This document shows, in pieces, positions 1 through 8,089 of a DNA stretch of 23,981 nucleotides. The notes beneath the pieces are model-generated. The model was not told the origin of the DNA. It searched no databases and saw only the letters and a list, made by a program, of their open reading frames with translations. The DNA is from a virus. The position numbers were made by a program, and so were the translations under genes. The DNA lies in the IMG/VR virus record IMGVR_UViG_3300006109_000040, positions 1-23,981 of that record; one strand, given 5' to 3'. The first letter of the stretch is position 1. Each line of letters starts with the position of its first letter.

Positions 1-53
1 CCTGCATCGACACCTATAACGCAGTAAAGGACAAGGTCAATGTTAAACAGTGA
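1..53 (+). CDS. C-terminal end of an upstream gene (partial)
   Basis: In frame 3 the window opens inside a reading frame that runs to TGA at 51-53 and ends CIDTYNAVKDKVNVKQ. The other two plus frames stop at 17-19 and 25-27. The stop lies 14 bases inside the endolysin gene, a typical overlap for phage lysis or tail genes. Only 16 residues are visible, so no function can be given. Its place before an endolysin would suit a holin or spanin, but that is inference. Confidence 0.4.
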   Translation, partial: CIDTYNAVKDKVNVKQ

Positions 54-639
54 TCAACTTCAAAAGCTGGGTATCAGCCCCGCGTGGGTTGATGGCTTGA
101 ACAAGACCTTTGAGCGGTTCAGCATCTCAACACCCCGCCAACAAGCCATGTTCATTGGCCAGTGCGGCCATGAGTGCGCCAACTTTAAGATTCTGGAAGA
201 GAACTTGAACTATAAAGCGGCCACTCTTATGCGGCTGTGGGATAAACGCTTTCCTACTCAAGAGATTGCCAATCAATATGCAGGAAACCCAAAGAAAATT
301 GCCAACATGGTTTACGCGAACCGAATGGGCAACCGTGATGAAGCTTCAGGAGATGGGTATAGATTTAGGGGCCGAGGGTGTGTTCAGCTTACCGGACACG
401 CAAATTACTATCATGCCGGTCAAGCCCTTGGGTTCGACTTTGTCATGCAGCCCGAGCTTGTTGCCACCCCAGAATACGCAGCCCTAACAGCTGGATGGTT
501 TTGGGATACGCACAAATTAAACGCTCCAGCCGAAGTTTGGGACTTTCTTAAATGTACGAAAATCATTAATGGTGGTACAATTGGGCTTGCTGAGAGGCAA
601 AAGCATGCGGAGATGGCACTCAACGTTTTAATGTCATAA
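40..639 (+). CDS. GH19 chitinase-like endolysin
   Basis: 199 residues, a usual length for single-domain phage GH19 lysozyme-like endolysins, which cut the glycan strands of peptidoglycan at lysis. GH19 landmarks are present in order: QCGHECANF near residues 41-49 (the Glu of HE is the expected general acid), then NLNY, RFRGRGCVQLTGHANY near 108-123 (the family's RGRGxxQLTGxxNY), and INGG near 176-179, which lines the substrate cleft. No signal peptide or transmembrane segment is seen, so it would need a holin or similar to reach the wall. AAGG lies a few bases before the ATG. The stop is one base before the next ATG. Confidence 0.9.
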   Translation: MLNSDQLQKLGISPAWVDGLNKTFERFSISTPRQQAMFIGQCGHECANFKILEENLNYKAATLMRLWDKRFPTQEIANQYAGNPKKIANMVYANRMGNRDEASGDGYRFRGRGCVQLTGHANYYHAGQALGFDFVMQPELVATPEYAALTAGWFWDTHKLNAPAEVWDFLKCTKIINGGTIGLAERQKHAEMALNVLMS

Positions 640-640
640 T

Positions 641-1279
641 ATGTCTACAACACCCTCTTTTGTACTGACTTACGACTCGCTAACTAGCACTGTGCTTCAG
701 TACTTAGAGCGGAAAGACCCTGCTGTTGTCAATTTTATCCCTGTTGCCATTTCATTGTCTGAGTTTGAGATTGCGCAGGAAATTAAAACACTAGGCCAAC
801 TTACAATTGTTAATGCTACTGTGCAGGCTGGCAATCCTGTTGTAGCTAAGCCTGCTAGATGGCGCAAAACTGTATCTTTTAACGTTACAGATACGTCTGG
901 AAATCAAGAGCCAGTGTTGCTTAGGAAATATGAGTATCTAATCAACTATAACATTGGCGCAACATCGGGCCTTCCACTATACTATGCAGACATTGATTGG
1001 GAGCATTGGCTAATAGCTCCAGTGCCTGATCAAGCATACAACTTTCAAGTTTTATATTACAGCCGTTTGCAGCCACTATCGTCTGACAATCAGACCAATT
1101 GGCTTACGCAAAACGCGCCTAATGTAATGCTATATGGCACATTGCTGCAATGCATGCCTTTTTTGAAAAATGACCAACGGCAAATTTTTCAGCAAAAATA
1201 TACTGAAGCCCTTACCGCGTTGAAAACAGAAGATCAATTGCGTTTGGGCGATCGCCAAACCATTGCTGAGGACGCGTAA
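641..1279 (+). CDS. Head-tail adaptor protein (podovirus type)
   Basis: 212 residues. The C-terminal half ([16 protein letters not shown], then [22 protein letters not shown], then a helix ending in acidic residues) matches the pattern I associate with phage adaptor proteins of SU10- and P22-like phages, which form a ring between portal and nozzle. Position supports this, as the nozzle/hub gene lies two genes downstream. No convincing Shine-Dalgarno precedes the ATG, so translation is probably coupled to the endolysin gene ending two bases before. The stop TAA overlaps the next ATG by one base. The assignment rests on recalled family patterns and context, so a related tail-completion protein is possible. 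Confidence 0.65.
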   Translation: MSTTPSFVLTYDSLTSTVLQYLERKDPAVVNFIPVAISLSEFEIAQEIKTLGQLTIVNATVQAGNPVVAKPARWRKTVSFNVTDTSGNQEPVLLRKYEYLINYNIGATSGLPLYYADIDWEHWLIAPVPDQAYNFQVLYYSRLQPLSSDNQTNWLTQNAPNVMLYGTLLQCMPFLKNDQRQIFQQKYTEALTALKTEDQLRLGDRQTIAEDA

Positions 1280-2724
1280 TGACAACGTATACCAACCCAT
1301 TTACGGGGCAGACAATCAATCCAACGTCTGTTAGCTATGAAGCTATCACTATTAGCTCAAATACCGTGCTGCAATGGCCTATCAATGGCAACAATAGCAC
1401 GCCGGCAAGCAGTATTATTGATGTTACTGCCACAATTGGCTCGGCAACTTTTAGAGGCTACATTTCTGGTGTAACATTAACAGTTACCGCTGTGTCATCT
1501 GGTACTATTCAGGTAGGCCAAACCATTACGGGCACAAATATAGCTTCAGGCACAATGATTACTGCCCTAGGCTCAGGCAGTGGTAGCACCGGTACGTACG
1601 TTATCAACATTTCTCAAACTGTGGCATCTTCAGGCTCACCTGAGGCCATTACAGCTGTAGCATTGCTTTTGGAGTTGCCCCCTGCAACACAAGTATCTAC
1701 AGGGCAATCAATTCTAGTTAGAAATGTAGGCACTTACGCTTTTACCGTTGCGGACAATGCAGGCAACACAATTGTGTCCGCAACAACTGGGCTTGCGTAC
1801 TTTATTTGGTTGACCGATAACACTACGGTTGCAGGCGCCTGGGCAGAAGTTCAATTTGGCGCAGGCACTTCGGCAGCCAACGCATCGCAATTAGCCGGAT
1901 ATGGCTTACAAGCTAGTGGCTCAACGCTTAACACTATTACGCCATTAGTTAGTTATTATTCAAGCGCTACGTTAAGCGCAACATCGCAATCGCAATTAGC
2001 TACTTGGCAAGGCGGCGTAGGTACACTAACATTGCCTGTGTCATCTGTTGTTGGCGCCAATTGGTTTGTTATCATCAAAAACAATGGCACAGGCATAGTT
2101 ACCGTGCAATGCCAAGGCTCTGATCAGATTGACGCTGCAAATGCGTCATTTCAATTGCAATTGCAAGAGTCTTTTATGCTGGTGTCCAATGGCACCGATG
2201 GTTATAGCTCTTGGGGCTATGGTCAAAGCGCTATATTCTCATTTACGCAAGAGCAGATCTCTGTAACAGGTCAAAGCTCCCCTATTATTCTTACGTCTAC
2301 GCAAGGGTCATACACTTTGCAGCAGTATTTAGGCACGCTTGGCCAAAATACTGTGGTTAGAGTTCCCCCTACCGTGCAGTTTTATGTCATTACAAATAGC
2401 ACATCAGGCACGTATACATTAACATTCTCTACCGGTATAAGTGGCGGTTCAACCACAACTATACCTACAGGCGCTACTGTCGCCATGGTGTGTGATGGCA
2501 CCAACGTTACGTCCGTCACCTCTGTATCAAACAGCATTAGCACACTAACTTTAAGTACAGGCTCCGCAACTAACCCATCACTAAACTTTTTAGGCAACCT
2601 AAATACTGGTTTGTATCTGCCTAACTCAAACCAAGTTGGCGTGACGATTAACGGTGCTGAAGCTGCATTTTTTAGTACAACTGGGCTAACAGTTCTTAAT
2701 GGTATTAGCGGGGGCACGTTTTGA
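1279..2724 (+). CDS. Beta-rich virion structural protein (fibre/decoration type)
   Basis: 481 residues, rich in Ser, Thr, Gly, Asn and Val with almost no Cys, typical of repetitive beta-strand virion proteins. Residues about 55-126 form a discrete module ([18 protein letters not shown], then [10 protein letters not shown], then [14 protein letters not shown]) of a widespread phage and bacterial surface-protein type. A related module lies in the downstream nozzle protein. The C-terminus ([19 protein letters not shown], then [13 protein letters not shown]) resembles the shaft or attachment end of phage fibre-like proteins. The start overlaps the adaptor stop and the stop TGA overlaps the next TTG start. 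Exact role (fibre, decoration or tail-side protein) is not resolved. Confidence 0.6.
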   Translation: MTTYTNPFTGQTINPTSVSYEAITISSNTVLQWPINGNNSTPASSIIDVTATIGSATFRGYISGVTLTVTAVSSGTIQVGQTITGTNIASGTMITALGSGSGSTGTYVINISQTVASSGSPEAITAVALLLELPPATQVSTGQSILVRNVGTYAFTVADNAGNTIVSATTGLAYFIWLTDNTTVAGAWAEVQFGAGTSAANASQLAGYGLQASGSTLNTITPLVSYYSSATLSATSQSQLATWQGGVGTLTLPVSSVVGANWFVIIKNNGTGIVTVQCQGSDQIDAANASFQLQLQESFMLVSNGTDGYSSWGYGQSAIFSFTQEQISVTGQSSPIILTSTQGSYTLQQYLGTLGQNTVVRVPPTVQFYVITNSTSGTYTLTFSTGISGGSTTTIPTGATVAMVCDGTNVTSVTSVSNSISTLTLSTGSATNPSLNFLGNLNTGLYLPNSNQVGVTINGAEAAFFSTTGLTVLNGISGGTF

Positions 2725-4967
2725 CGGCCAAGGTTACCGCTTTACAAGTTCCTGCTGGCATACAGCGGGATGGCACGCAATTTGCGTCTGTTTACTATGT
2801 AGATGGTCAGTGGGTTCGCTTTCAACGTGGTTTGCCAAGAAAGATTGGTGGCTATACCGGTGCCTTTTTAAACGCATCTGGCATTTCCCGTGGCGTGATT
2901 ATGAGTGCGCTTAATGGCCTTAATTACATCATTTCAGGCTATAGCGCAGGCATTCAACAGTGGGTTACAAATGATGTGACGGCAATTGGTACTGGCCCAG
3001 CTACATTTACATTGCCCACAGCGCCAAACTTTACTCCTAGTGCTAACAATCTATGGCAGTTTGACATCGGTTATGACTCGTCAGGCAATAACGCTAACCA
3101 GCTTATTGCACACCCTGGGCAAAACTTAAACTACATCTCAAGCACAATAAAAACACGTCCCTTGTATGGCTTGTTTACTAGCACTACGTTGGCCCCAGTT
3201 GGCGTATTTACGGCAACAGGTTCTATTACTAACGGTAGAACGTTTGTCACTTTTTCTAGTATCAACTCAGGCATTGGCCCCGGTGTAACAGTTACTGGCA
3301 CAGGCATCCCTACCAACACTACCGTGGTCTCGGCCAACTTGCAAGCCTTTGGCCCCATTGGCACTATTGACATTAGCACGCAAGGCTCTGGATACACTAA
3401 TGGCACATACACAGGTATATCCATTATTGGTGGAAAATCAGGTTCAGGCGCCACGGCTACCGTGGTTGTCAGTGGCGGCGCTGTGACTTCGGTAACCGTA
3501 ACTCTTGGCGGTAGCAATTACATCTCGCTTGACTCATTTACTTTAGGCTCTGGCATTGGTTCTGGCTCAGGCTTTTCTGGTTCTATTACCAGCTTGGCTT
3601 CGACTTCTTCCAATCTGTGGACAGCAGTTTTATCGCAAGCTGCCACAGCAACTGCCACAGAGACTCTGACTTTTGATAATAACATTGCAGTGTCCGGTGG
3701 CGTTGTGATGCTTTTCCCATACTTGTTTGTGTATGGCGATGATGGCTTAATTCAAAATTGCGCTGCAGGTGACTTTAATAACTGGACCAGCGCGGACTCA
3801 AACGCCAATAACGTATCTTCAACCAAAGTTGTTAAAGGTTTACCTTTGCGGGGCGGTACAACGTCGCCCTCAGGACTGTTCTGGACGTTAGACTCGGTTG
3901 TTCGTGTTACTTACGCGCCCCAGACCGTAGGCACTTCTACACTATATTGGCGGTATGACTTAATTACGCAGCAAAGCTCAATTTTGTCATCCAGCTGCGT
4001 CATTGAGTATGATGGCATCTATTATTGGATTGGTGTTGACAGGTTCTTGTATTACAACGGCGTAGTGCAAGAAATGACCAACAATATGAACATCAACTAC
4101 TTTTTTGACAACTTGAATTTTAGTCAACGTCAAAAAGTTTGGGCTAGCAAAGTTCCTCGCTATGGAGAGATCTGGTGGTTTTATCCGCGCGGTGACGCCA
4201 CAGAGTGCACAGACGCTATTATCTACAATGTGCGTGAGAAGACGTGGTATGACGCTGGACAAGCCCCGGGGGCTAACCGCGCAGCCGGTATTTTCACTGA
4301 GGTATTTCCTAAGCCTATTTGGGGCGGCACAACCGGTACGCCTATTGTTGAGTTTCAAGGCTCAGTTAGTGGCACTACGTTAACTGTTTCGGACATGGTG
4401 TATGGCACTATCTTTATAGGGCAAATCCTGCAAGGCTTGGGCGTTCCAGATCAAATGGTTATCACAGCGCAGGTAAGTGGAACTGGCGGCACAGGTACAT
4501 ACACTGTGTATAACCCAACGGGTGTTGCTGTAGGTTCTACAGTAATAACAGCAAATGGCTACACTATTTGGGAGCATGAATCAGGCACTAATCAAGTGTA
4601 TTTAACCAATGTTGACGCAATCTATTCTGCCATTGAGACGCCTACTTTAGGCAGTATGACAGGATTGGTAGGCACTACAGGTCAATTTGGCGATAATTAT
4701 TGGACAAGGCTTGAGCGGATTGAACCTGATTTTGTGCAAACAGGCGATATGGACGTGATTGTTACGGGTAAAGGCTACTCAGATGGCACAGATCAGCCAT
4801 CTGACCCTTACACGTTTAGCCCATCAACACTTAAAATTGATATGCGTGAGCAACGTCGTGAAATGCGACTACGTTTTGAGTCAAACACGTTTGATGGTGA
4901 CTATCAAATGGGTAAAATCCTCCTCAACATTGAGGCAGGTGATGTTCGCGGAACAGGTAACCCATGA
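2721..4967 (+). CDS. Tail nozzle / packaged-DNA stabilisation protein (P22 gp10-like)
   Basis: 748 residues from a TTG start that overlaps the previous stop (TTGA). The conserved N-terminus ([12 protein letters not shown], then [21 protein letters not shown]) begins right after it, and the next Met comes too late. The core ([73 protein letters not shown]) resembles beta-propeller hub proteins closing the portal channel in P22- and SU10-like phages. P22 gp10 has about 470 residues. Much of the excess is two inserted beta modules, at about 217-273 ([11 protein letters not shown] type) and 549-612 (GTTLTVS type). The C-terminus ends in [14 protein letters not shown] and a short beta sandwich-like tail. 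It overlaps the next gene by four bases. Confidence 0.75.
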   Translation: MTAKVTALQVPAGIQRDGTQFASVYYVDGQWVRFQRGLPRKIGGYTGAFLNASGISRGVIMSALNGLNYIISGYSAGIQQWVTNDVTAIGTGPATFTLPTAPNFTPSANNLWQFDIGYDSSGNNANQLIAHPGQNLNYISSTIKTRPLYGLFTSTTLAPVGVFTATGSITNGRTFVTFSSINSGIGPGVTVTGTGIPTNTTVVSANLQAFGPIGTIDISTQGSGYTNGTYTGISIIGGKSGSGATATVVVSGGAVTSVTVTLGGSNYISLDSFTLGSGIGSGSGFSGSITSLASTSSNLWTAVLSQAATATATETLTFDNNIAVSGGVVMLFPYLFVYGDDGLIQNCAAGDFNNWTSADSNANNVSSTKVVKGLPLRGGTTSPSGLFWTLDSVVRVTYAPQTVGTSTLYWRYDLITQQSSILSSSCVIEYDGIYYWIGVDRFLYYNGVVQEMTNNMNINYFFDNLNFSQRQKVWASKVPRYGEIWWFYPRGDATECTDAIIYNVREKTWYDAGQAPGANRAAGIFTEVFPKPIWGGTTGTPIVEFQGSVSGTTLTVSDMVYGTIFIGQILQGLGVPDQMVITAQVSGTGGTGTYTVYNPTGVAVGSTVITANGYTIWEHESGTNQVYLTNVDAIYSAIETPTLGSMTGLVGTTGQFGDNYWTRLERIEPDFVQTGDMDVIVTGKGYSDGTDQPSDPYTFSPSTLKIDMREQRREMRLRFESNTFDGDYQMGKILLNIEAGDVRGTGNP

Positions 4968-5200
4968 TAGCGTATGACCCTCGTGGTATGACATGGAATC
5001 AGTATTGCCAATTGATGGCTGAATTGTTTGCACCTAATCAATTAGGATTTGTGCCTGAAGAAAAGTGGATGGATTGGGTAGACGGTATGAATGGCATTGG
5101 CTATTTTGTGCAATCTGGCATTCCTGATGCACGCCAATTTCCTACTTGGCGAGACTGGGCCGAGCATATGTGTGGAATTATGAATTTGCAAGGGAATTAG
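4964..5200 (+). CDS. Small conserved phage protein, unknown function
   Basis: 78 residues, aromatic and acidic (MTWNQYCQLMAELF, then EEKWMDWVDGMNGIGYF, then FPTWRDWAEHM). It starts at an ATG overlapping the nozzle stop (ATGATAG), implying coupled translation, and ends one base before the next ATG. Small proteins of this look often follow nozzle genes in podovirus-type genomes. There is no signal peptide, membrane segment or known catalytic motif. I do not recognise a named family. It could be a minor tail or morphogenesis factor, but that is context only. Confidence 0.7.
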   Translation: MIAYDPRGMTWNQYCQLMAELFAPNQLGFVPEEKWMDWVDGMNGIGYFVQSGIPDARQFPTWRDWAEHMCGIMNLQGN

Positions 5201-5201
5201 C

Positions 5202-5564
5202 ATGTTAACAGATGATGTCATAAAAGCTGTTGCCAAAAGAGAAGGTATCAAACCTGGAGCCTTAGAAGCTACCATTCAAAAATTGGTAGGGCAAGGCCGT
5301 GGTACCCTTATGCATAAAAATGACACCCTTATGCTTTTACACCCTATGGGCCCCACCACCGCGTATGTGCATTTTTTGTCCATTGATGGCATGCCGGCGC
5401 TTGTACACGCTATTGGTGACTACTTATCTGTCATTCGCCGACACGGCATCAAGCGGCTTTACACCAATGTGCAAAATCCGCAAATCATTGAGGCTTTAAA
5501 GCAAAATAAGGCCCCGGTTATGCCTTCCGACTCCAAACGTTATCATTTAATGATTAAGGTGTAA
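5202..5564 (+). CDS. Hypothetical protein, possibly GNAT-like fold
   Basis: 120 residues. The order of elements (DTLMLLHPMGPTTAYVHFLSI, a helix around LVHAIGDYLSVIRRHGIKRLYTNV, then NPQIIEALKQNKAPV and a final strand RYHLMIKV) resembles the C-terminal half of small acetyltransferase-like proteins found beside phage tail genes. However, no clear acetyl-CoA loop (Q/RxxGxG/A) is visible, so enzymatic activity is doubtful. It lies between a small tail-region protein and the first Cys-rich gene, with five bases before the next ATG. Unknown function is the safe call. Confidence 0.65.
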   Translation: MLTDDVIKAVAKREGIKPGALEATIQKLVGQGRGTLMHKNDTLMLLHPMGPTTAYVHFLSIDGMPALVHAIGDYLSVIRRHGIKRLYTNVQNPQIIEALKQNKAPVMPSDSKRYHLMIKV

Positions 5565-5568
5565 GCAT

Positions 5569-8088
5569 ATGGCTGGCGGATCATGCAATTATTGTTGCGT
5601 TCCTTGGGGTTGCTGGCCGCCAGTATGCCCAACAGGTGGTTGCTCAGGGAATTGCTGCTTTAGTGGCGGTTGCTGCTCTAGTGGTGGTTGTTGCTATAGT
5701 GGGGGTGGGTGCTGGTGTGGATGCCATTGGCCTTGCAATAGCGGAAGTGGACACTTTCAACCTCCTGCGCCTCCGCCGCCTCCGCCTGTTTGCACGTATC
5801 AGCCTCCTGCGCCATCTCCTGCGCCATCACCATCACCTGTTTGCAATAGCCCGCCTGATTGCATCCCCATTTGTATTCCTCCTATTTGCGAGCCTGTCTG
5901 TGGTCCAGTAGGTGGACCGGGTGGCCCCGGTGCATGCTGCACGCCTATTAAATCACCTGTTTGTACGGGTCCAGTTTGTACTGGTCCAGTTTGTACTGGT
6001 CCAGTTTGCAGCGGGCCTGTTTGTACTGGTCCAGTTTGTACTGGTCCAGTTTGCAGCGGGCCTGTTTGTACGGGTCCAGTTTGCAGCGGGCCTGTTTGTA
6101 CTGGTCCAGTTTGTACTGGTCCAGTTTGCAGCGGGCCTGTTTGTACTGGTCCAGTTTGCAGCGGGCCTGTTTGTACGGGGCCAGTTTGTACTGGTCCAGT
6201 TTGTACGGGTCCAGTTTGCAATAGCCCACCTGACTGTATTCCCATTTGCATTCCGCCTATTTGCGAGCCAGTTTGCGAGCCAGTTTGTGGGCCTGTTTGC
6301 GGTCCTATAGGCGGACCAAATGGCCCAGGTGCATGTTGTATACCTGTTGAGCCCCCAATCTGTTATGGGCCAGTTTGCTGTGAGCCAATATGTACTCCTC
6401 CAGTCTGCTGTGGGCCAGTATGTACTCCTCCAGTTTGCTGTGGGCCAATATGTACTCCCCCAGTTTGTGCTCCTCCAGTCTGCTGTGGGCCAGTATGCAC
6501 CCCTCCAGTTTGTTGTGAGCCTATTGCTTGCTGCATACCTATTTGTATTCCACCTATATGCGCGCCAGTATGCTGCGCCCCAACATGCGACTGCATTCCT
6601 ATTGTTTGCGTAACTTGCTGTGAACCAACTTGCTGTGAGCCTCCAGTTTGCTGTGAGCCTCCAGTTTGTTGTGAGCCACCCCCTTGCTGTATCCCTACTA
6701 TTTGCATAACTTGCACTAAACCAGTTTGTTGTGAGCCACCCCCTTGTTGTGAGCCACCCCCTTGCTGTATCCCTACTATTTGTATAACTTGCACTAAGCC
6801 AGTTTGTTGTGAGCCGCCCCCTTGCTGTATCCCTACTATTTGTATAACTTGCACTAAACCAGTTTGTTGTGAGCCACCCCCTTGTTGTGAGCCTCCAGAT
6901 TGCTGTGAGCCAGCATGCTGCTGCAAGTCTAAAGGCTGCAAGTCTAAAGACTGTAAACCTAAAGACTGTAAGCCCAAAGACTGTAAGCCTAAAAATTGCA
7001 AGCCTACATCGCCTAAAGGCAGCTGCAATAATAGTGGCGCTTTGCCTACAACGCATGGCAAGCCTATAACCGGCGCTTTAAAAGATCAAAACCTAACATC
7101 AAAAGCTGATTATAGTAAAGATCAACTTGAGCAACTTAAACAACTTTTTCCAATGAAAGCTGAGGGCGGCGCCATGAGTTTATGTGTTGAAGAAGCTAAA
7201 AAAGGGATTTTTGCAAATCCTAGTTATGGTATTCCCAATATAGAGATTGTGGGCGATCGACCTGTATATGGCGGCATCAAAGAGACGCAGCCTATACAGC
7301 CTGATGCAGTGCCTTATGCAAATGTACCTGGGTTGCCTAGCAATTTTTTGCCTAATTTACCTACTACACCCACGGAAAAAGCAGAATCTGCAACACCTGA
7401 GCCTATGCCTGGCGCTTTACCTACAACTACAAATAGTCAAACCTGCAATGATTATAGTGTGCACAACACTACGGCGCCTGAAGGGCACATTCCTACAGCG
7501 CCGCAGCATAAGCACTTGCAAACGCAAGGAAGTGCATATGAAATGCAACTTCAGCAATTGCGGCATTTGTATCCGCAAATTGGCCACTTGCATCCTTGTG
7601 TAATGTCTTCATTGGCGGGGATTGACAATCAAGGCGCCCTGCCTAAGGCCGCAACGGGCGGCAGCATATCTTCAATTTTGGGAAATACAGGAATGCCAGG
7701 CGCTACACGTTCTGCAAGTCCTAATGTTTGCTATGGCAACCCATTGTCGCCTAATGCAAAGCTGCACCCACAAAACTTGAATACAGGCGGCGTTCCCGGG
7801 CATCACCCCGAGTTCATTACCGGCGCCACCGGCCATTATGTAAAAGGCAAAGGCGATGGTCAAAGTGATGACATCCCGGCCATGTTGGCTGATGGCGAAT
7901 ACGTGTTTGACGCCGATACTGTGGCTGCATTGGGCAATGGCTCCAGCGACGCAGGGGCAAAATTGCTAGATCATTTTAGAGAAGCTTTAAGAGAGCATAA
8001 ACGAGCAGCGCCAAGTGATAAAATACCACCTGCAGCTTCGCCATTGCAATATATGAAAGAAGCCCTCAAACGGCATAAGGGGAAATAA
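5569..8088 (+). CDS. Hyper-cysteine, proline-rich repeat virion-region protein
   Basis: 839 residues with AAGG before the ATG. By hand count about 116 of the first 485 residues are Cys, an extreme value. Layout: Gly/Cys-rich head (1-60, many CC pairs); Pro-rich linker; a first copy of CNSPPDCIPICIPPICEPVC (92 on); 18 PVC units (130-217); a second copy of that segment (217 on); a long CC/EPP/GPVCC zone with three 20-residue units (about 375-440); CKSKD/CKPKD repeats (452-479). The last 350 residues are ordinary soluble protein with four Cys and end in HPEFITGATGHYVKGKGDG, DDIPAMLADGEYVFDADTV and LQYMKEALKRHK, a C-terminus I associate with phage structural proteins. No signal peptide. The tail probably ties it to the particle while the Cys region forms a cross-linked or metal-binding structure (inference). 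Confidence 0.85.
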   Translation: MAGGSCNYCCVPWGCWPPVCPTGGCSGNCCFSGGCCSSGGCCYSGGGCWCGCHWPCNSGSGHFQPPAPPPPPPVCTYQPPAPSPAPSPSPVCNSPPDCIPICIPPICEPVCGPVGGPGGPGACCTPIKSPVCTGPVCTGPVCTGPVCSGPVCTGPVCTGPVCSGPVCTGPVCSGPVCTGPVCTGPVCSGPVCTGPVCSGPVCTGPVCTGPVCTGPVCNSPPDCIPICIPPICEPVCEPVCGPVCGPIGGPNGPGACCIPVEPPICYGPVCCEPICTPPVCCGPVCTPPVCCGPICTPPVCAPPVCCGPVCTPPVCCEPIACCIPICIPPICAPVCCAPTCDCIPIVCVTCCEPTCCEPPVCCEPPVCCEPPPCCIPTICITCTKPVCCEPPPCCEPPPCCIPTICITCTKPVCCEPPPCCIPTICITCTKPVCCEPPPCCEPPDCCEPACCCKSKGCKSKDCKPKDCKPKDCKPKNCKPTSPKGSCNNSGALPTTHGKPITGALKDQNLTSKADYSKDQLEQLKQLFPMKAEGGAMSLCVEEAKKGIFANPSYGIPNIEIVGDRPVYGGIKETQPIQPDAVPYANVPGLPSNFLPNLPTTPTEKAESATPEPMPGALPTTTNSQTCNDYSVHNTTAPEGHIPTAPQHKHLQTQGSAYEMQLQQLRHLYPQIGHLHPCVMSSLAGIDNQGALPKAATGGSISSILGNTGMPGATRSASPNVCYGNPLSPNAKLHPQNLNTGGVPGHHPEFITGATGHYVKGKGDGQSDDIPAMLADGEYVFDADTVAALGNGSSDAGAKLLDHFREALREHKRAAPSDKIPPAASPLQYMKEALKRHKGK
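5842..5940 (+). repeat. Left flanking copy of the segment bracketing the PVC array
   Basis: Codes for residues 92-124, opening CNSPPDCIPICIPPICEPVC and closing in a GGPGGPGACC stretch. A second, slightly longer copy lies at 6217-6339, directly after the PVC array. The DNA copies are clearly related but diverged, mostly at third codon positions. Confidence 0.8.
5956..6219 (+). repeat. 15-base tandem array coding PVC(T/S)G pentapeptides
   Basis: Seventeen full 15-base units and a final partial one, in frame, encode PVCTG or PVCSG, with 18 Cys spaced exactly five residues apart. Unit variants (CCTGTTTGTACGGGT, CCAGTTTGTACTGGT, CCAGTTTGCAGCGGG) occur in mixed order. This suggests expansion by slippage or unequal recombination of blocks of units rather than of one unit. 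Units are contiguous with no spacers. Confidence 0.95.
6217..6339 (+). repeat. Right flanking copy of the segment bracketing the PVC array
   Basis: Codes for CNSPPDCIPICIPPICEPVC, then an extra EPVCGPVC-like insertion, then GGPNGPGACC. It is the partner of 5842-5940, so the array sits between two related segments in direct orientation. Confidence 0.8.
6691..6888 (+). repeat. 60-base tandem units coding IPTICITCTKPVCCEPPPCC
   Basis: Three copies start at 6691, 6769 and 6829. The first carries an extra 18-base EPPPCC segment, so spacings are 78 and 60 bases. The copies differ by only a few bases, indicating recent duplication. Each 20-residue unit has six Cys, mostly as CC pairs. Confidence 0.9.
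6922..7005 (+). repeat. 15-base tandem units coding CK(S/P)K(D/G/N)
   Basis: Residues 452-479 repeat Cys-Lys-x-Lys-x, with Cys every five residues, the same period as the PVC array but strongly basic. This gives the protein a positively charged, Cys-spaced segment between the CC/EPP zone and the ordinary C-terminal part. Confidence 0.9.
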
Positions 8089-8089
8089 C

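Noticed and set aside
5956-6219. Possible CRISPR or non-coding satellite array
   Set aside because: Units are contiguous 15-mers without spacers, in frame, and translate to PVC[T/S]G within a long gene.
5799-7061. Long minus-strand frames, up to 367 codons, opposite the Cys-rich gene, and several plus-strand frames in other phases
   Set aside because: The 15- and 60-base repeats keep all six frames open because repeat lengths are multiples of three and hold few stop triplets. The products are monotonous, lack ribosome sites, and conflict with a plus-strand gene that has a proper start and a recognisable C-terminus.
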